A stretch of 64,000 nt of DNA. It comes from Archangium sp. Its GTDB lineage: Bacteria > Myxococcota > Myxococcia > Myxococcales > Myxococcaceae. Numbering within the stretch: position 1 is the stretch's first letter; the number at the start of each line of letters is the position of its first letter. The notes beneath the pieces were generated by a model. It saw only the letters and a list, made by a program, of their open reading frames with translations, was not told where the DNA came from and did no database searches. The DNA is taken from contig JAUXRX010000018.1 in assembly GCA_030681645.1 (NCBI GenBank), forward strand, positions 1 through 64,000, written 5' to 3'. Positions 1-8,506 of this stretch are shown in pieces. The translations under genes and the position numbers were made by a program.

Positions 1-223
1 CAGGCAACACACCAGGTCGCGCTCTCGGGCCCAGCGAAGTCCCGTCGTTCGCAGCCTTCTGCGGTTTTCGGCGTCGGCTCACAGCGAGCCCTTGTCGATT
101 CCCCCGGAGTCGCGTGCTTCCCTCAATCTCGTCGTGCACCCCTGATCGTGCGGGTGCACGATCACTTCGAGCAGCGTGAGGTCGCGCGGGGAGTGGTCAG
201 GCCAGGTCGCTCCTCCGCGGCGC

Positions 224-339
224 GTAATGGACCATTACCGGGAGCGAATGGTTCATTACACGCCTGGGAGCGACGGCCAGACAGGGGCGCTTCTCCGGGC
301 ACGTACTGAACCAGTACCACCGTCGTACTGGTCCAGTAC
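224..339. promoter_or_regulatory. Array of four related palindromic operator-like sites in two pairs
   Basis: Four 15-bp sites of one family: 224-238 (GTAATGGACCATTAC), 245-259 (CGAATGGTTCATTAC), 303-317 (GTACTGAACCAGTAC) and 325-339 (GTACTGGTCCAGTAC). Three have perfect arms; the second is imperfect. Centres within a pair are 21 and 22 bp apart, about two helical turns, and the pairs are 58 bp apart, which would suit cooperative binding of a dimeric regulator. The symmetry resembles GntR/MocR-type operators (inference only). No regulator gene is adjacent. The first 223 bases hold no gene that I can support. Confidence 0.55.
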
Positions 340-371
340 GACCCTGTGGAGAGGCCCCGGCCCCGACCACC

Positions 372-656
372 TCACGTCAATATCCTCGCCGGATCCTCGA
401 CGCTGCTCAGCATCGGTTCAGCAGCCTGCCGCGCTGGCTCACGGAGGAGCTCATCCTGCACAAGGCGCACCGCCCAGGCCTCGGCCGCCTCATCAGGCTG
501 CTGGCCCTGCGGCAGGGCATCGCCACCGAATCGCCGCTCGAGACGACGGTGCGTCGGCGCATTCGCGAGGCGGGCCTGCCGCAGCCGCAGCTTCAGTTCA
601 AGGTCTTCGACCTCAACGGCGTCTACGTGATGCGCGTCGACTTCGCCTCGCGCTGA
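372..656 (+). pseudogene. Remnant of an AbiEi/DUF559-type protein
   Basis: An open frame without a convincing start ends in a TGA at 654-656. It reads ...RWLTEELILHKAHRPGLGRL..., then TESPLETTVRRRIREAGLPQ..., then FKVFDLNGVYVMRVDFASR. The SPLET..RR.L..AGLP.P..Q..V.D..G..V.RVD pattern is what I know from the middle of AbiEi-like antitoxin/DUF559 endonuclease-fold proteins. The N-terminal DNA-binding part is missing. The frame stops just after the VD motif, before the rest of the endonuclease-like domain. I therefore call it a decayed fragment. The operator-like array lies just upstream and a nucleotidyltransferase module just downstream. The family call is from memory of the motif and is moderate. 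Confidence 0.45.
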
Positions 657-767
657 GGGGCAAGCCGGAGCGAGGCGCGATCGAGGACCAAACCGACCGC
701 TTCCCCCAGAGCCGCAGTTCCTGCTGGCACTTCGTCGGGCGTCACCAGTGCTAGCTTCGGACTTGTC

Positions 768-989
768 GTGAAGACCCTCGAACAAGAACTCGCGCAACTC
801 TCCCCTGAGCACCGCGCGCAGGCGGAGGCATTGCTGGCCCTTCGCGCCCGCGCAGACGCCCTCGCGGCCGAGCTCGGTTTCGACGCCGGTGATGTTTTCC
901 ATCAACTCCAACAACTCGCTCGATCACCCTCAGAGCGTTTGAGGATGGGGCTCGCTCATGGCCGCCTTCGACTCCGCATCCCTGACTGA
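768..989 (+). CDS. Small coiled protein, probable partner of the nucleotidyltransferase
   Basis: A 73-residue, Leu/Ala/Glu-rich and probably alpha-helical protein (LEQELAQLSPEHRAQAEALL). Its last 32 bases overlap the next gene, which is in another frame. Short helical ORFs translationally coupled to AbiEii-like nucleotidyltransferases often act as the cognate antitoxin or regulator. That role is inferred from position only; I recognise no named domain. Confidence 0.55.
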   Translation: MKTLEQELAQLSPEHRAQAEALLALRARADALAAELGFDAGDVFHQLQQLARSPSERLRMGLAHGRLRLRIPD

Positions 990-1419
990 GGGCGAGCGTG
1001 CATTCCTTGGGGCCCTGTCGGAGCTCGGGGTCGAGTACCTCCTCGTTGGCATGAGCGCGGCTCTGCTCCAAGGCGCTCGTGGGGCGACCGAGGACATCGA
1101 CCTCTGGTTCCGTGACCTTGATGACCCGCGAATCGGCGAAGCGGCGCGACGCGCGGGTGGTTTCTGGGTGACGCGCGCCGCTCCGCCGCTGCTTGGCGGC
1201 ATGGGTGAGCGTTTTGACGTGGTGATGAACATGTCTGGCCTGCCCGACTTTGCGAAGGAGTTCAGCGGCGCGGCAGAACTCAGCCTGGATGGCGTGAAAC
1301 TTCGGGTGTTGCCGCTCTCGCGGATCATCGCCAGCAAGCGCGCAGCAAACCGGACGAAAGACCAGGCGGTGCTCCCTGCACTCGAGCTCGCTGCTCGGGT
1401 CATCGAGACTCTCAGGTGA
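958..1419 (+). CDS. AbiEii/MNT-type nucleotidyltransferase-like protein
   Basis: 153 residues. The N-terminal half fits a minimal nucleotidyltransferase fold: a helix, then GVEYLLVGMSAALLQGARGA and TEDIDLWF. The D-I-D triad takes the place of the metal-binding DxD of AbiEii/DUF6036 proteins. The C-terminal LRVLPLSRIIASKRAANRTKD matches the part of this family that reads (L)p.e.li..K..AgR.KD. It overlaps both the small gene before it and the one after it (GTGA), so the three look like one transcript. Enzymes of this type often form the toxin half of type IV or MNT/HEPN-like systems. Whether this one is toxic is not visible in the sequence. Confidence 0.65.
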   Translation: MAAFDSASLTEGERAFLGALSELGVEYLLVGMSAALLQGARGATEDIDLWFRDLDDPRIGEAARRAGGFWVTRAAPPLLGGMGERFDVVMNMSGLPDFAKEFSGAAELSLDGVKLRVLPLSRIIASKRAANRTKDQAVLPALELAARVIETLR

Positions 1420-1754
1420 GCACCTCCTTCGTTCTGAAGCTCTCCCCAGGCGCACTCGAGAATCCAGACCTCGACCTTCGATACGACCTCCCTGACGCGA
1501 TCGCCGCGCAGTCGGGCGGGAGAATTCAGACGAACGGCTACGACTACGACGACGGCGTCGGGCCCAGCCTGCTGTTGTTCCTCGTCGCGCAGGCTCCAGG
1601 CGACTTGAGTCTCATTCTGACCGTGCTCGACTCGGGACCGATGCTCGGGAACGATCTTCGCGAGACGCCAGTGGCCGTCGAGGACGGCGGCATCTGCAGC
1701 TACGTACATCCGCCACGGCTCGTGGGAACGACGTTCCGACTGAGAAAGCGCTGA
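1416..1754 (+). CDS. Hypothetical protein, third gene of the nucleotidyltransferase module
   Basis: 112 residues from a GTG start that overlaps the previous stop (GTGA), which indicates translational coupling. No signal peptide or membrane segment is visible. The sequence is acidic in the middle (YDYDDGVGPS) with beta-rich hydrophobic stretches (LLLFLVAQAPGDLSLILTVL). I do not recognise the family. Its end lies 5 bases from the stop of the convergent redox gene. Confidence 0.55.
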   Translation: MSTSFVLKLSPGALENPDLDLRYDLPDAIAAQSGGRIQTNGYDYDDGVGPSLLLFLVAQAPGDLSLILTVLDSGPMLGNDLRETPVAVEDGGICSYVHPPRLVGTTFRLRKR

Positions 1755-1758
1755 ACGG

Positions 1759-4700
1759 CTATTCGAGCCACTTCCCGACTTCTCTCACCGCATCCACCGA
1801 GGCAGGAACGAGCCCGTCCATCGCGGCGCCGGTCTCCAGCGCCTCCTTCGTCTGCGAGCGTTGGGCATCGTCGAACACCGAGCTGAGCACCTGCAGCAGC
1901 TTCTCCCGCCGCTCGAGGGGCAACCCCGGCCGCGTCACCAGCAGCGCGTTGGGCAGCCCATCGAAGCGCGCCAATATCTCCGGCTTGAACGTCGGGTCTT
2001 CCGCCTGCGCTTCCATCAACACCCGATCGAACGTGGCCGCGATGTCCACTCGGCCCGAGCGCAGCAGCGTCAGGGCCCGCGTGTGCGTCTGCGCGAAGAT
2101 GACTTCACCCAGGTCCGTCATGCGCACCCCGTTCTGAGCGAGCCACGACACCGGCGCGAGGTACCCCGAGAGCGAGTCAGGCTGAACGAACGCCACCCGC
2201 GTGCCGAACATGCGCTCGGCTTCAGTGTTCGCCTCGACCTCGGTGATCGCGCCTGCTTCCCGGATCGCGCCGATGCCACCGGGAGCAGCACCCCTCGACG
2301 GCAGCGGGCGCTGCTTGAGCCCCTCCCGCGCCACGAGCACGCCCGAGTACGTGGTCGTCCCGTGGAACTGCGCCTGCGCCAGCACGTCGACGCCGAGCTT
2401 GGTGCGCTTGAGCAGCGCGTACGTCGAAGCGCCGGGCAGGAACGCCGCGTCGACCTTCCCACTCTCGACCGCGATCGCGAGCGTGCCGTACGACTCCGCG
2501 CGGAAGATGCGCGCGTCGCTCGAGAAGCCGTCCTTGAGCACGTCGCTCAAGCCCGCGTACGTCTGCTGCGTGCGCTCCGCAGACGTCTCGGTGGGCACGC
2601 CGAGCACGAACACGTTCGCCGCCTCACGCTTCGCCGCCGAGTCGATGGCTACCGGCATCTCGTCGAGCGTGCCGATGCGCGAAGGCACGTGCATCCACAC
2701 GCCGATGAGCAGGCCGATCGCCCCCACCACCAGCGCGCTGGCCGCGGCCAACAACTTCCACCGCGACTGCGGCGCCGGTGCGCGCGAGTCGGTGGCGAGC
2801 CGCTCCTCGGGGGTCAACGGCACGATGCGCGCCGCCTTCTCCTTCTCCACCTGCGACGCGAGCCCGCCCGCCGGGAACCACCGCTCGAACTGCTTCGGGA
2901 ACGCCAGCGTCGCCCCTCGATACAGCAGGAAGCCGCACAGCCCTCCGAGCGAAGCGAACAGCGCGTACGTGTGGAAGTACGACGGCGGCAGCACCGAGAA
3001 GCCGAAGTACGCGCCGGCGATCACGCCCGCACCAGTGAGCGTGTACCGCGGCAGGTCCTCCGCCTTCGTCTGCAGCGCTGCGAGGTAGCCGGTGACGCGG
3101 CTCGTGTCTGACGCCTTCTTCTTGAGCGAGTACACGATCGTGTCGTTCGGGCACGTGTTCACGCACTGCATGCAGCTGATGCAGTTCGAGTTCACCACGC
3201 GATCGAAGAGGTGCACCTCCTCGAACACGTTGATCGCCTGCGGGCAGATGTTGGTGCAGCGCTGGCACGACAGGCACGTGTCGCGCTCGAAGCCCTCGTT
3301 ACGGCGAATGCGCCCGAAGCTGTAGCGCGAGGTGAGATCGAACAGGTACCCGGTCTCACACACCAACTTGCAGTACGGCCTGGGCCCGAAGAAGTACGGC
3401 AGCACGAGCCCGAGCACGACGAAGAGCAGGGTGAGGTCGAGCACGAACAGCCCGGCGCGAAACGGGAAGCCGAGCAGCCACGGCTCGCGGAACAACCAAT
3501 CGAACTGCCACAGCTTCACCGGCATCGCGAGCACCGGCATCACCACGAAGTGGCCCAGCACCAGCGCCGACATGGCGAAGCGCACCGTGTTGCTCTGCTG
3601 CATCGGGCGGCGCACCGGCAGCTTGAGCGCCTTGAGCACCTTCTCTCCCAGGTCCTGCACGAAGCCGATGGGGCACAGCCAGCCGCAGGCGAAGCGGCCG
3701 AAGACGAACACCGCGGCGAACAGCGTGGCCCACAGCACCAGCGTCGACGAGACGACCAGGTGGCCCAGCGAGTCGTAGGCCATGAACGGCAGCATCGAGC
3801 CGACCAGCTTGAACTTCGCCACGTAGAAGAGGATCGCCTGCACCAGGAACCCGGCGAACACGGCGGCCTGGATCCCGAAGCGGAGCTTCTGCAGCTTCGG
3901 CGTGCCCTGCTTCACCTGGAACGGCTTCTTCACCGGAACCGGCGCGGGCAGCGACAGGCCCTGCGCCTGCGCACGCTTGACCGCCTTCACCTCGCGTGAG
4001 GTCGGCTTCGGCGGAGGCGCCGCGAGGAACGCGTCGGCGTGGATGTCGTCGAGCGAGGCGCCCAGCTTGTACGCCAGCGCGCGCGCGTCCTTCACCATCG
4101 GCGGGCTGCCGCAGAGGAACACCCGAAAGCCGGTGAGGCTCTTGAACTGGTCCGCCACCACCTTGTCCACCCGGCCATTCGTGGTGCCGGGCACGGGCTC
4201 GCTCTGCGAGAGCGTGGGCAGGTAGCGGAAGTTCGGGTGCTTCTTCGCCAGGCCCCGCAGCTCGACGTCGAGGTACAGGTCTTCTGGCGCGCGCCCGCCG
4301 TGCACCAGCGTGATCGACCCGCGGTGCTTCCGTGAGATCGCGTCGCGCGCGATGCCGACGAGCGGAGCCAGCCCCGTCCCCGTGCCCATGAGCAGCAGCG
4401 GCGAGTCGGGCCGGCCGTCGACGTAGAGACAGTCTCCGGTGGGCCCACGCATCGACAGCTCCTGCCCCACCGCGAGCGAGTCGCGCACCCACGTGCTCAT
4501 GCGGCCGCCCGCAACCACGCGCACGTGCAGCTCGACCACGCCGTCGGCCTCGATGCTGGCGATCGAATACGAGCGGGTCAGCCCGTCAGGGCGGGTGATG
4601 TTGACGAACTGCCCCGCGCGAAAGGGGAACGCCTGGCGCGGCGTGAGCTGCAGGCGCACCACGTCGCGGCCGAGGGCTTCCTTCTTCACCACCTCGGCGA

Positions 4701-4974
4701 GCACCTGCACCGAGAGATCGCTCGGCGCCACCGTGACGTCCGCGGGCTCGGTGCTCACGCAGGACAGACACAGTCGCTGCTCCTTCCACACCTCCTTGAG
4801 GCCCAGCTGCGCGACCGGAGAGATCGGCCCTTCCGTCACCCGCACCAGGCAGCTGTGGCAGGCGCCCGAGCGGCACGCGTTGGGAATGTCCTCGCCGTTG
4901 CGCTCGAGGCACTCGAGCAGCGACTCACCCTCGACCCAGTCGTACCGCTTGTCGTGGAACTTCACCTCCGCCAT
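1759..4974 (-). CDS. Four-module redox protein: 2Fe-2S ferredoxin, flavin reductase, NosR/NapH-like membrane ferredoxin, PhnD-like domain
   Basis: 1071 residues. Residues 1-80 are a plant-type 2Fe-2S ferredoxin with Cys34, 39, 42 and 72. About 85-310 is a ferredoxin-NADP-reductase-like domain with RSYSIAS for flavin and GTGTGLAP for nucleotide. About 370-640 is a multi-spanning NosR/NapH-type part with GWLCP (second Cys cluster YCKLVCE) and two 4Fe-4S motifs, CLSCQRCTNICP (near 566) and CISCMQCVNTCP (near 596). After two or three more membrane spans, about 780-1071 is a PhnD-like solute-binding domain, probably periplasmic. The likely role is to pass electrons from NAD(P)H through flavin and Fe-S centres to or across the membrane, with the PhnD-like domain as sensor or docking part (inference). 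ATG 4974 starts the ferredoxin fold exactly; a TACTAG -10-like hexamer lies 11 bases upstream. Confidence 0.85.
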   Translation of the reverse strand: MAEVKFHDKRYDWVEGESLLECLERNGEDIPNACRSGACHSCLVRVTEGPISPVAQLGLKEVWKEQRLCLSCVSTEPADVTVAPSDLSVQVLAEVVKKEALGRDVVRLQLTPRQAFPFRAGQFVNITRPDGLTRSYSIASIEADGVVELHVRVVAGGRMSTWVRDSLAVGQELSMRGPTGDCLYVDGRPDSPLLLMGTGTGLAPLVGIARDAISRKHRGSITLVHGGRAPEDLYLDVELRGLAKKHPNFRYLPTLSQSEPVPGTTNGRVDKVVADQFKSLTGFRVFLCGSPPMVKDARALAYKLGASLDDIHADAFLAAPPPKPTSREVKAVKRAQAQGLSLPAPVPVKKPFQVKQGTPKLQKLRFGIQAAVFAGFLVQAILFYVAKFKLVGSMLPFMAYDSLGHLVVSSTLVLWATLFAAVFVFGRFACGWLCPIGFVQDLGEKVLKALKLPVRRPMQQSNTVRFAMSALVLGHFVVMPVLAMPVKLWQFDWLFREPWLLGFPFRAGLFVLDLTLLFVVLGLVLPYFFGPRPYCKLVCETGYLFDLTSRYSFGRIRRNEGFERDTCLSCQRCTNICPQAINVFEEVHLFDRVVNSNCISCMQCVNTCPNDTIVYSLKKKASDTSRVTGYLAALQTKAEDLPRYTLTGAGVIAGAYFGFSVLPPSYFHTYALFASLGGLCGFLLYRGATLAFPKQFERWFPAGGLASQVEKEKAARIVPLTPEERLATDSRAPAPQSRWKLLAAASALVVGAIGLLIGVWMHVPSRIGTLDEMPVAIDSAAKREAANVFVLGVPTETSAERTQQTYAGLSDVLKDGFSSDARIFRAESYGTLAIAVESGKVDAAFLPGASTYALLKRTKLGVDVLAQAQFHGTTTYSGVLVAREGLKQRPLPSRGAAPGGIGAIREAGAITEVEANTEAERMFGTRVAFVQPDSLSGYLAPVSWLAQNGVRMTDLGEVIFAQTHTRALTLLRSGRVDIAATFDRVLMEAQAEDPTFKPEILARFDGLPNALLVTRPGLPLERREKLLQVLSSVFDDAQRSQTKEALETGAAMDGLVPASVDAVREVGKWLE

Positions 4975-5000
4975 GGCGCGCGAGACTAGTACGCAGTTCG

Positions 5001-5040
5001 GCCCCTCACCCCAGCCTCTCCCCGCTGCGCAGGGAGAGGA
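5001..5040. repeat. Dispersed hairpin repeat, copy 1
   Basis: The copy consists of a GCCCCTCACCCC flank and a CCTCTCCCC-GCTGCGC-AGGGAGAGG hairpin. The same unit, in either orientation, recurs near 14.1, 28.3 and 31.6 kb, with looser copies at 11.94 and 15.24 kb. It occupies the gap between the redox gene and the next gene, and could act as a transcript 3' hairpin. Confidence 0.7.
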
Positions 5041-5042
5041 GA

Positions 5043-5657
5043 TCAGCGCGTCACCACCCGCGGCTCCGGCCAGGTCGCAGGCCGGGTGAAGGCCAGCGGC
5101 GCAGCAGCGTCCGCGCACACCACCACGCGTCCGCCCGGGTGCTCGAAGTACAGCGACGGTCTCCGCAGCGAATCCGGCAGGGGCAGCGCGTTCGCCACGT
5201 TCCCCACCTCGCGCGTCAAGGTGGCCCGCTGCAGCCACGGCCGCGCGCGCAAGTGGTGGTGCACCGTGACCTCGAGCGACAGCGCGCCCCGGCGTTCCCA
5301 CGCCACCGAGACCTCCGTGCCGGCGACCCTCCGCGAGAGCAGCTTCATCTGATCGCCCGCGAGCTTCGCCACCACCTCGACCTCCGCGCCGCGCAGCGAC
5401 TCACCGAAGGTCAAAGAGGCCGCCCGCGTGCCCTCGCCCAGCGGGAAGATGAAGGTCTTCGAGCCGAGGCCCTGGCGGGAGACGACCTCCACGTCTTCCT
5501 CCGTCACCCGCGCCGCCGCGTCGGGACGGAACTGCCCCACGCCCGGCGGACTGGTGACCACCAGCGGCTCGCCCGCGGTCTCCAGCCGCTTCCACCCTGC
5601 GGTGGTGTCGGCGACCTCGAAGCAGGGCGCCGCGGCGAGGGCGAGCGCGAGCAGCAT
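5043..5657 (-). CDS. Secreted protein, possibly DUF3999-like
   Basis: 204 residues with a short signal peptide (LLALALAAAPCFE). The rest is beta-rich with no obvious catalytic motif. The ATG overlaps the stop of the upstream membrane gene (TGATG), so the two are coupled. DUF2339 membrane proteins are often followed by a secreted DUF3999 protein, and this pair has the same arrangement in a much smaller form. The DUF3999 label therefore rests on context plus signs such as VTVHHHLRARPWLQRATL, and is tentative. Confidence 0.55.
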   Translation of the reverse strand: MLLALALAAAPCFEVADTTAGWKRLETAGEPLVVTSPPGVGQFRPDAAARVTEEDVEVVSRQGLGSKTFIFPLGEGTRAASLTFGESLRGAEVEVVAKLAGDQMKLLSRRVAGTEVSVAWERRGALSLEVTVHHHLRARPWLQRATLTREVGNVANALPLPDSLRRPSLYFEHPGGRVVVCADAAAPLAFTRPATWPEPRVVTR

Positions 5658-6394
5658 CAAGCGACCTCGCGCCGTTGCTGGCGCCCGAGCACACCTCCGA
5701 CCATCAGCGCGGCGACGCCCGCGAACGCGACCACGCCGACGCGACCGAAGCCGTCGAGGTGGGTGACGTCGTACGTGAGCAACTTGGCCAACGCGATGAA
5801 CACCGCCACGAAGCCGGAATCGCGCAGCTCCGTGCGCCCGACCAGGCGGCCCCGCACCACCAGCACGCAGCCTGCGAGGAACCAGGCGAGCGTGAGCACG
5901 CCGCGGCGAAGCACCCAGCTCTCGTCGATCAGCTCCGTCTCGTGGAAGAGGGCGAAGTACGCGGCGAAGGAAGCGGCCAGGCCGCCGAGCGTCGCGGTGA
6001 GGGTCGCGGCGAAGCGGTGGCGCGCGCCCTCGGGCCCGGGGGCGTCTCTGGGCGCGCGCACCGCGAGGAAGAGCGCGCCCAGGGCCGGCAGGAAGAGCGC
6101 GGGGAGCAGCAGCGGGCTCTTCGTCGCGGCGAACCAGAGCCCCGTCGCCACGATGGCAACCGCGAGCGCGACCGCGCTCCAGATGCGGATCCCGAAGTGG
6201 CGCAGCGCGAGCGCCACCACCGTCGCGCCCAGGGCCCCGAGCACGGCCGTGGCCTCGATCGGCCAATGCAGCTCCTGCCAGCCGAAGAAGGCAGCGAGGG
6301 CGAGGAGCAGCCCTCCACCCGCGCGGAACAGCAGCGGCTCGAGACGAGGTGCATCCACGATGCGCGGAGGGGGCGCTCCAGTCGTTTCGCTCAT
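5657..6394 (-). CDS. Multi-spanning membrane protein, short DUF2339-like
   Basis: 245 residues with about eight hydrophobic segments. The C-terminal part, SGFVAVFIALAKLLTYDVTH then LDGFGRVGVVAFAG and a final GRQQRREVA, has the pattern that ends DUF2339 membrane proteins (K.f.yDl..Ldgl.Rv..f...G). Typical DUF2339 proteins are several times longer, so this is a reduced version. The start MSETTGAP was chosen because upstream sequence in the same frame is antisense to the dioxygenase gene. It is translationally coupled to the secreted protein downstream. Function unknown. Confidence 0.65.
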   Translation of the reverse strand: MSETTGAPPPRIVDAPRLEPLLFRAGGGLLLALAAFFGWQELHWPIEATAVLGALGATVVALALRHFGIRIWSAVALAVAIVATGLWFAATKSPLLLPALFLPALGALFLAVRAPRDAPGPEGARHRFAATLTATLGGLAASFAAYFALFHETELIDESWVLRRGVLTLAWFLAGCVLVVRGRLVGRTELRDSGFVAVFIALAKLLTYDVTHLDGFGRVGVVAFAGVAALMVGGVLGRQQRREVA

Positions 6395-6431
6395 GGCTCG
6401 ATGAACCTCGCGACGCGGTTCGTCATTCCAT

Positions 6432-7190
6432 ATGAGAGGCGCCGTGACCCCGGCGCTCCCACCCGACGCGAAGCAGACCCTCGAGAGGGAAGGGTGGCTG
6501 CACTTCCCGCAGTTCATCGACGACGAGACGGTGAGCGGCCTGCTGCGTGCTTCCGAAGAGCTGGAGCGAACGGGCAGCGCGCTGGTGCGCGACACGGTGG
6601 TGCTCGGCGTGGGCTTCGAGGTGCAATCCGCCACGGGCCGCAAGGGCGAGCTCGCCGTCGCGCCGGGCGCGCTGCGGAAGATCTCCTTCCCTTCGAAGGG
6701 CCAGGCGGCGTTCGCGAACCTGCGGCGCGATCGGGGGGTGCTCCACGCTCTCGCCGGGCTCGGGGTCGATGCGCCCAAGTGCCTGGTCGACCAGGTGAAC
6801 TTCAAGCTGCCGCGCCTGGGCACCGGCTTCCCCTTCCACCAGGACGCGTACTTCGTCATCGGCAAGACGCGCGGGCGGCTCGAGCGTCACGGCGGGCTCA
6901 ACCTGGTGATCGCGCTCGACCCGGCCGACGCTGAGAATGGCGGCTTCGAGGTGCTGGGCCGCACCCACACGAAGGGCCTGATGGAGTTCCCCTACGATCC
7001 CGGCTCGATGAACGAAGGCATCTTCGACGAGACCCACCGGGTGCTGGTGGCGATGCAGCCCGGCGACGCGGTGTTGTTCCACCCGCTGCTCGCGCACGGC
7101 AGCGGGCCGAACCGCTCCGACCGGCCGCGGCGCCTCGTCACCCTGTGGTTCCGCGGCGGCGGGCCTGCGCTCACTTCAGCAGATCCTTGA
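6432..7190 (+). CDS. Phytanoyl-CoA dioxygenase (PhyH) family Fe(II)/2-oxoglutarate oxygenase
   Basis: 252 residues. The facial triad is visible: His136 and Asp138 in GFPFHQDAY, and His222 in LLAHGSGPNRSD. A nearby Arg (228 or 232) would bind 2-oxoglutarate. FPQFID and GDAVLFHPLLAHGSG are typical of the family, which hydroxylates small molecules using O2 and 2-oxoglutarate. The substrate cannot be told. No biosynthetic partners are adjacent. The divergent membrane gene starts 37 bases away, and the 3' end overlaps the convergent lipoprotein gene by 20 bases. Confidence 0.85.
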   Translation: MRGAVTPALPPDAKQTLEREGWLHFPQFIDDETVSGLLRASEELERTGSALVRDTVVLGVGFEVQSATGRKGELAVAPGALRKISFPSKGQAAFANLRRDRGVLHALAGLGVDAPKCLVDQVNFKLPRLGTGFPFHQDAYFVIGKTRGRLERHGGLNLVIALDPADAENGGFEVLGRTHTKGLMEFPYDPGSMNEGIFDETHRVLVAMQPGDAVLFHPLLAHGSGPNRSDRPRRLVTLWFRGGGPALTSADP

Positions 7191-8472
7191 GGCTCGCCGG
7201 CGGCGCGTTCGGATCGCGCGCGGCCACCCGCAGGTCAGCCATCGCCCACAACCCGGCCCGGCTCGGACACGGGCTCTGCGCGGTGCGCAGCGCCCTCGCC
7301 ACGCACTCGGCGAGGTCCTTCTGCAGCGGAGGGAAGCCCTTCTGCTCCACCACCTTCGTGGCCCGCCCCACGCCGTCGAACCACACCGCCCAGCGGGAGT
7401 TGAGGGAGCCCGCGACCGCGAAGGCGTTGGTGAAGCAGCCGGTGGCGAGGCGTGCTGAGCCGGGGTTCCACGCCTCGATGCTCGGGTCTTCCACCTTCGG
7501 CTTGAAGCGGGGGTACTTGTCGCCCGGCACCTGCACCCGCTGGATGTAGGTGCTCCACGAGCCGTTCAGCACGAAGCGGCGATCGCTGGTGGTCTGATCG
7601 CGGCGATCGACGTCGAGGGACACCGACCACCGAAGCCCCGCCAGCCAGGGCGCCGCCGCGACCTTCTGCAGCTGGCCGCACGCACAGCTCGCGGTGGCCG
7701 CGTCTTCGGAGGAATCGCCCTCGCAGCGGGTGATCGTGCCCGCCGAGTTCACCTCGATCAGCAGCGCGATGCGCTCGTCAGCGCCGCTCAGGCACGTCTG
7801 CACCTGCCCCACCGTGAGCGCGGGGAAACCCTGGCGGCGCTGCGGCTCGTCGAGGGTGCTGCGCTGGCGGTGGTCCGAAGGCCAGACACGCACGTCGAGG
7901 CGATCCTCTTCCTGGATCGGTGAGCTCCCGCCCAGGCTGCCCAGGATCGCTCCCAGCCCCCCGCCTTCGTCGGGCGGGGGCGGGGCGAGCTGCGGCAGGG
8001 CAGCGGCGAGGGCCTCGAGCGCCGGACCTCCGGCCGGAACCGGCGCGACCAGCTTGAAGCGCTCACCTGCGGTGTCATCGAGGGGCCGGCCGTACACGTT
8101 CAGCTCGCAGCCTCCATCGGCCTCGCACCACACGTTGCTCCCCACGCTCCCGGTGACGCCGAGCGCTGCGCCCCAGCGCTGGCGTGCCTGGTACGAGCTC
8201 AGCGGCTTTCCACAGGCGGCGCCGGTCAGTGGGTTCCTCCCCTCCGCCGCGAGCGCCCACGCCCGTCGGGTCAGCTCCACCGGCGCGATGCCCGCGTCGC
8301 GGGCCGCCAGCGCGGAAGCCAGCAACACCTGGCCCTGCGCGCGTTCGTCGGCGAACAGCCCCAGCCCGGACGTGGGCTCGATCTCCAGCCCTCCCACGGG
8401 ACCGCGCGCGGTGGTCTTCACCGGCGCGGCGCTGCAGCCAACGAACAGCAACCCGATGAGCGCCAGACGCAT
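7171..8472 (-). CDS. Lipoprotein with two AgmX/PglI-C-terminal-like repeats
   Basis: 433 residues. The start MRLALIGLLFVGC gives a lipoprotein signal with Cys near 13. Two regions share the layout of myxobacterial AgmX/TonB-like C-terminal domains (Cys, then an I.V...G.i.r.e strand, then a second Cys). One runs VGQVQTCLSGADERIALLIE to SCACGQLQKV; the other runs ATGCFTNAFAVAGSLNSRWA to ECVARALRTAQSPC. The family is known from motility and envelope proteins; the exact role here is unknown. A TAGAAG -10-like element at 8480-8485 lies 7 bases from the ATG with no Shine-Dalgarno, so the mRNA may be leaderless. Confidence 0.65.
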   Translation of the reverse strand: MRLALIGLLFVGCSAAPVKTTARGPVGGLEIEPTSGLGLFADERAQGQVLLASALAARDAGIAPVELTRRAWALAAEGRNPLTGAACGKPLSSYQARQRWGAALGVTGSVGSNVWCEADGGCELNVYGRPLDDTAGERFKLVAPVPAGGPALEALAAALPQLAPPPPDEGGGLGAILGSLGGSSPIQEEDRLDVRVWPSDHRQRSTLDEPQRRQGFPALTVGQVQTCLSGADERIALLIEVNSAGTITRCEGDSSEDAATASCACGQLQKVAAAPWLAGLRWSVSLDVDRRDQTTSDRRFVLNGSWSTYIQRVQVPGDKYPRFKPKVEDPSIEAWNPGSARLATGCFTNAFAVAGSLNSRWAVWFDGVGRATKVVEQKGFPPLQKDLAECVARALRTAQSPCPSRAGLWAMADLRVAARDPNAPPASLKDLLK

Positions 8473-8506
8473 GCGCCGACTTCTACACTCAGTCAGAGGC
8501 CCGCGG

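Noticed and set aside
4974..5301. N-terminal extension of the redox fusion protein by 109 residues
   Set aside because: The extension is Arg/Ala-rich, runs through a hairpin repeat and the antisense of the next gene. The ferredoxin fold starts at ATG 4974.
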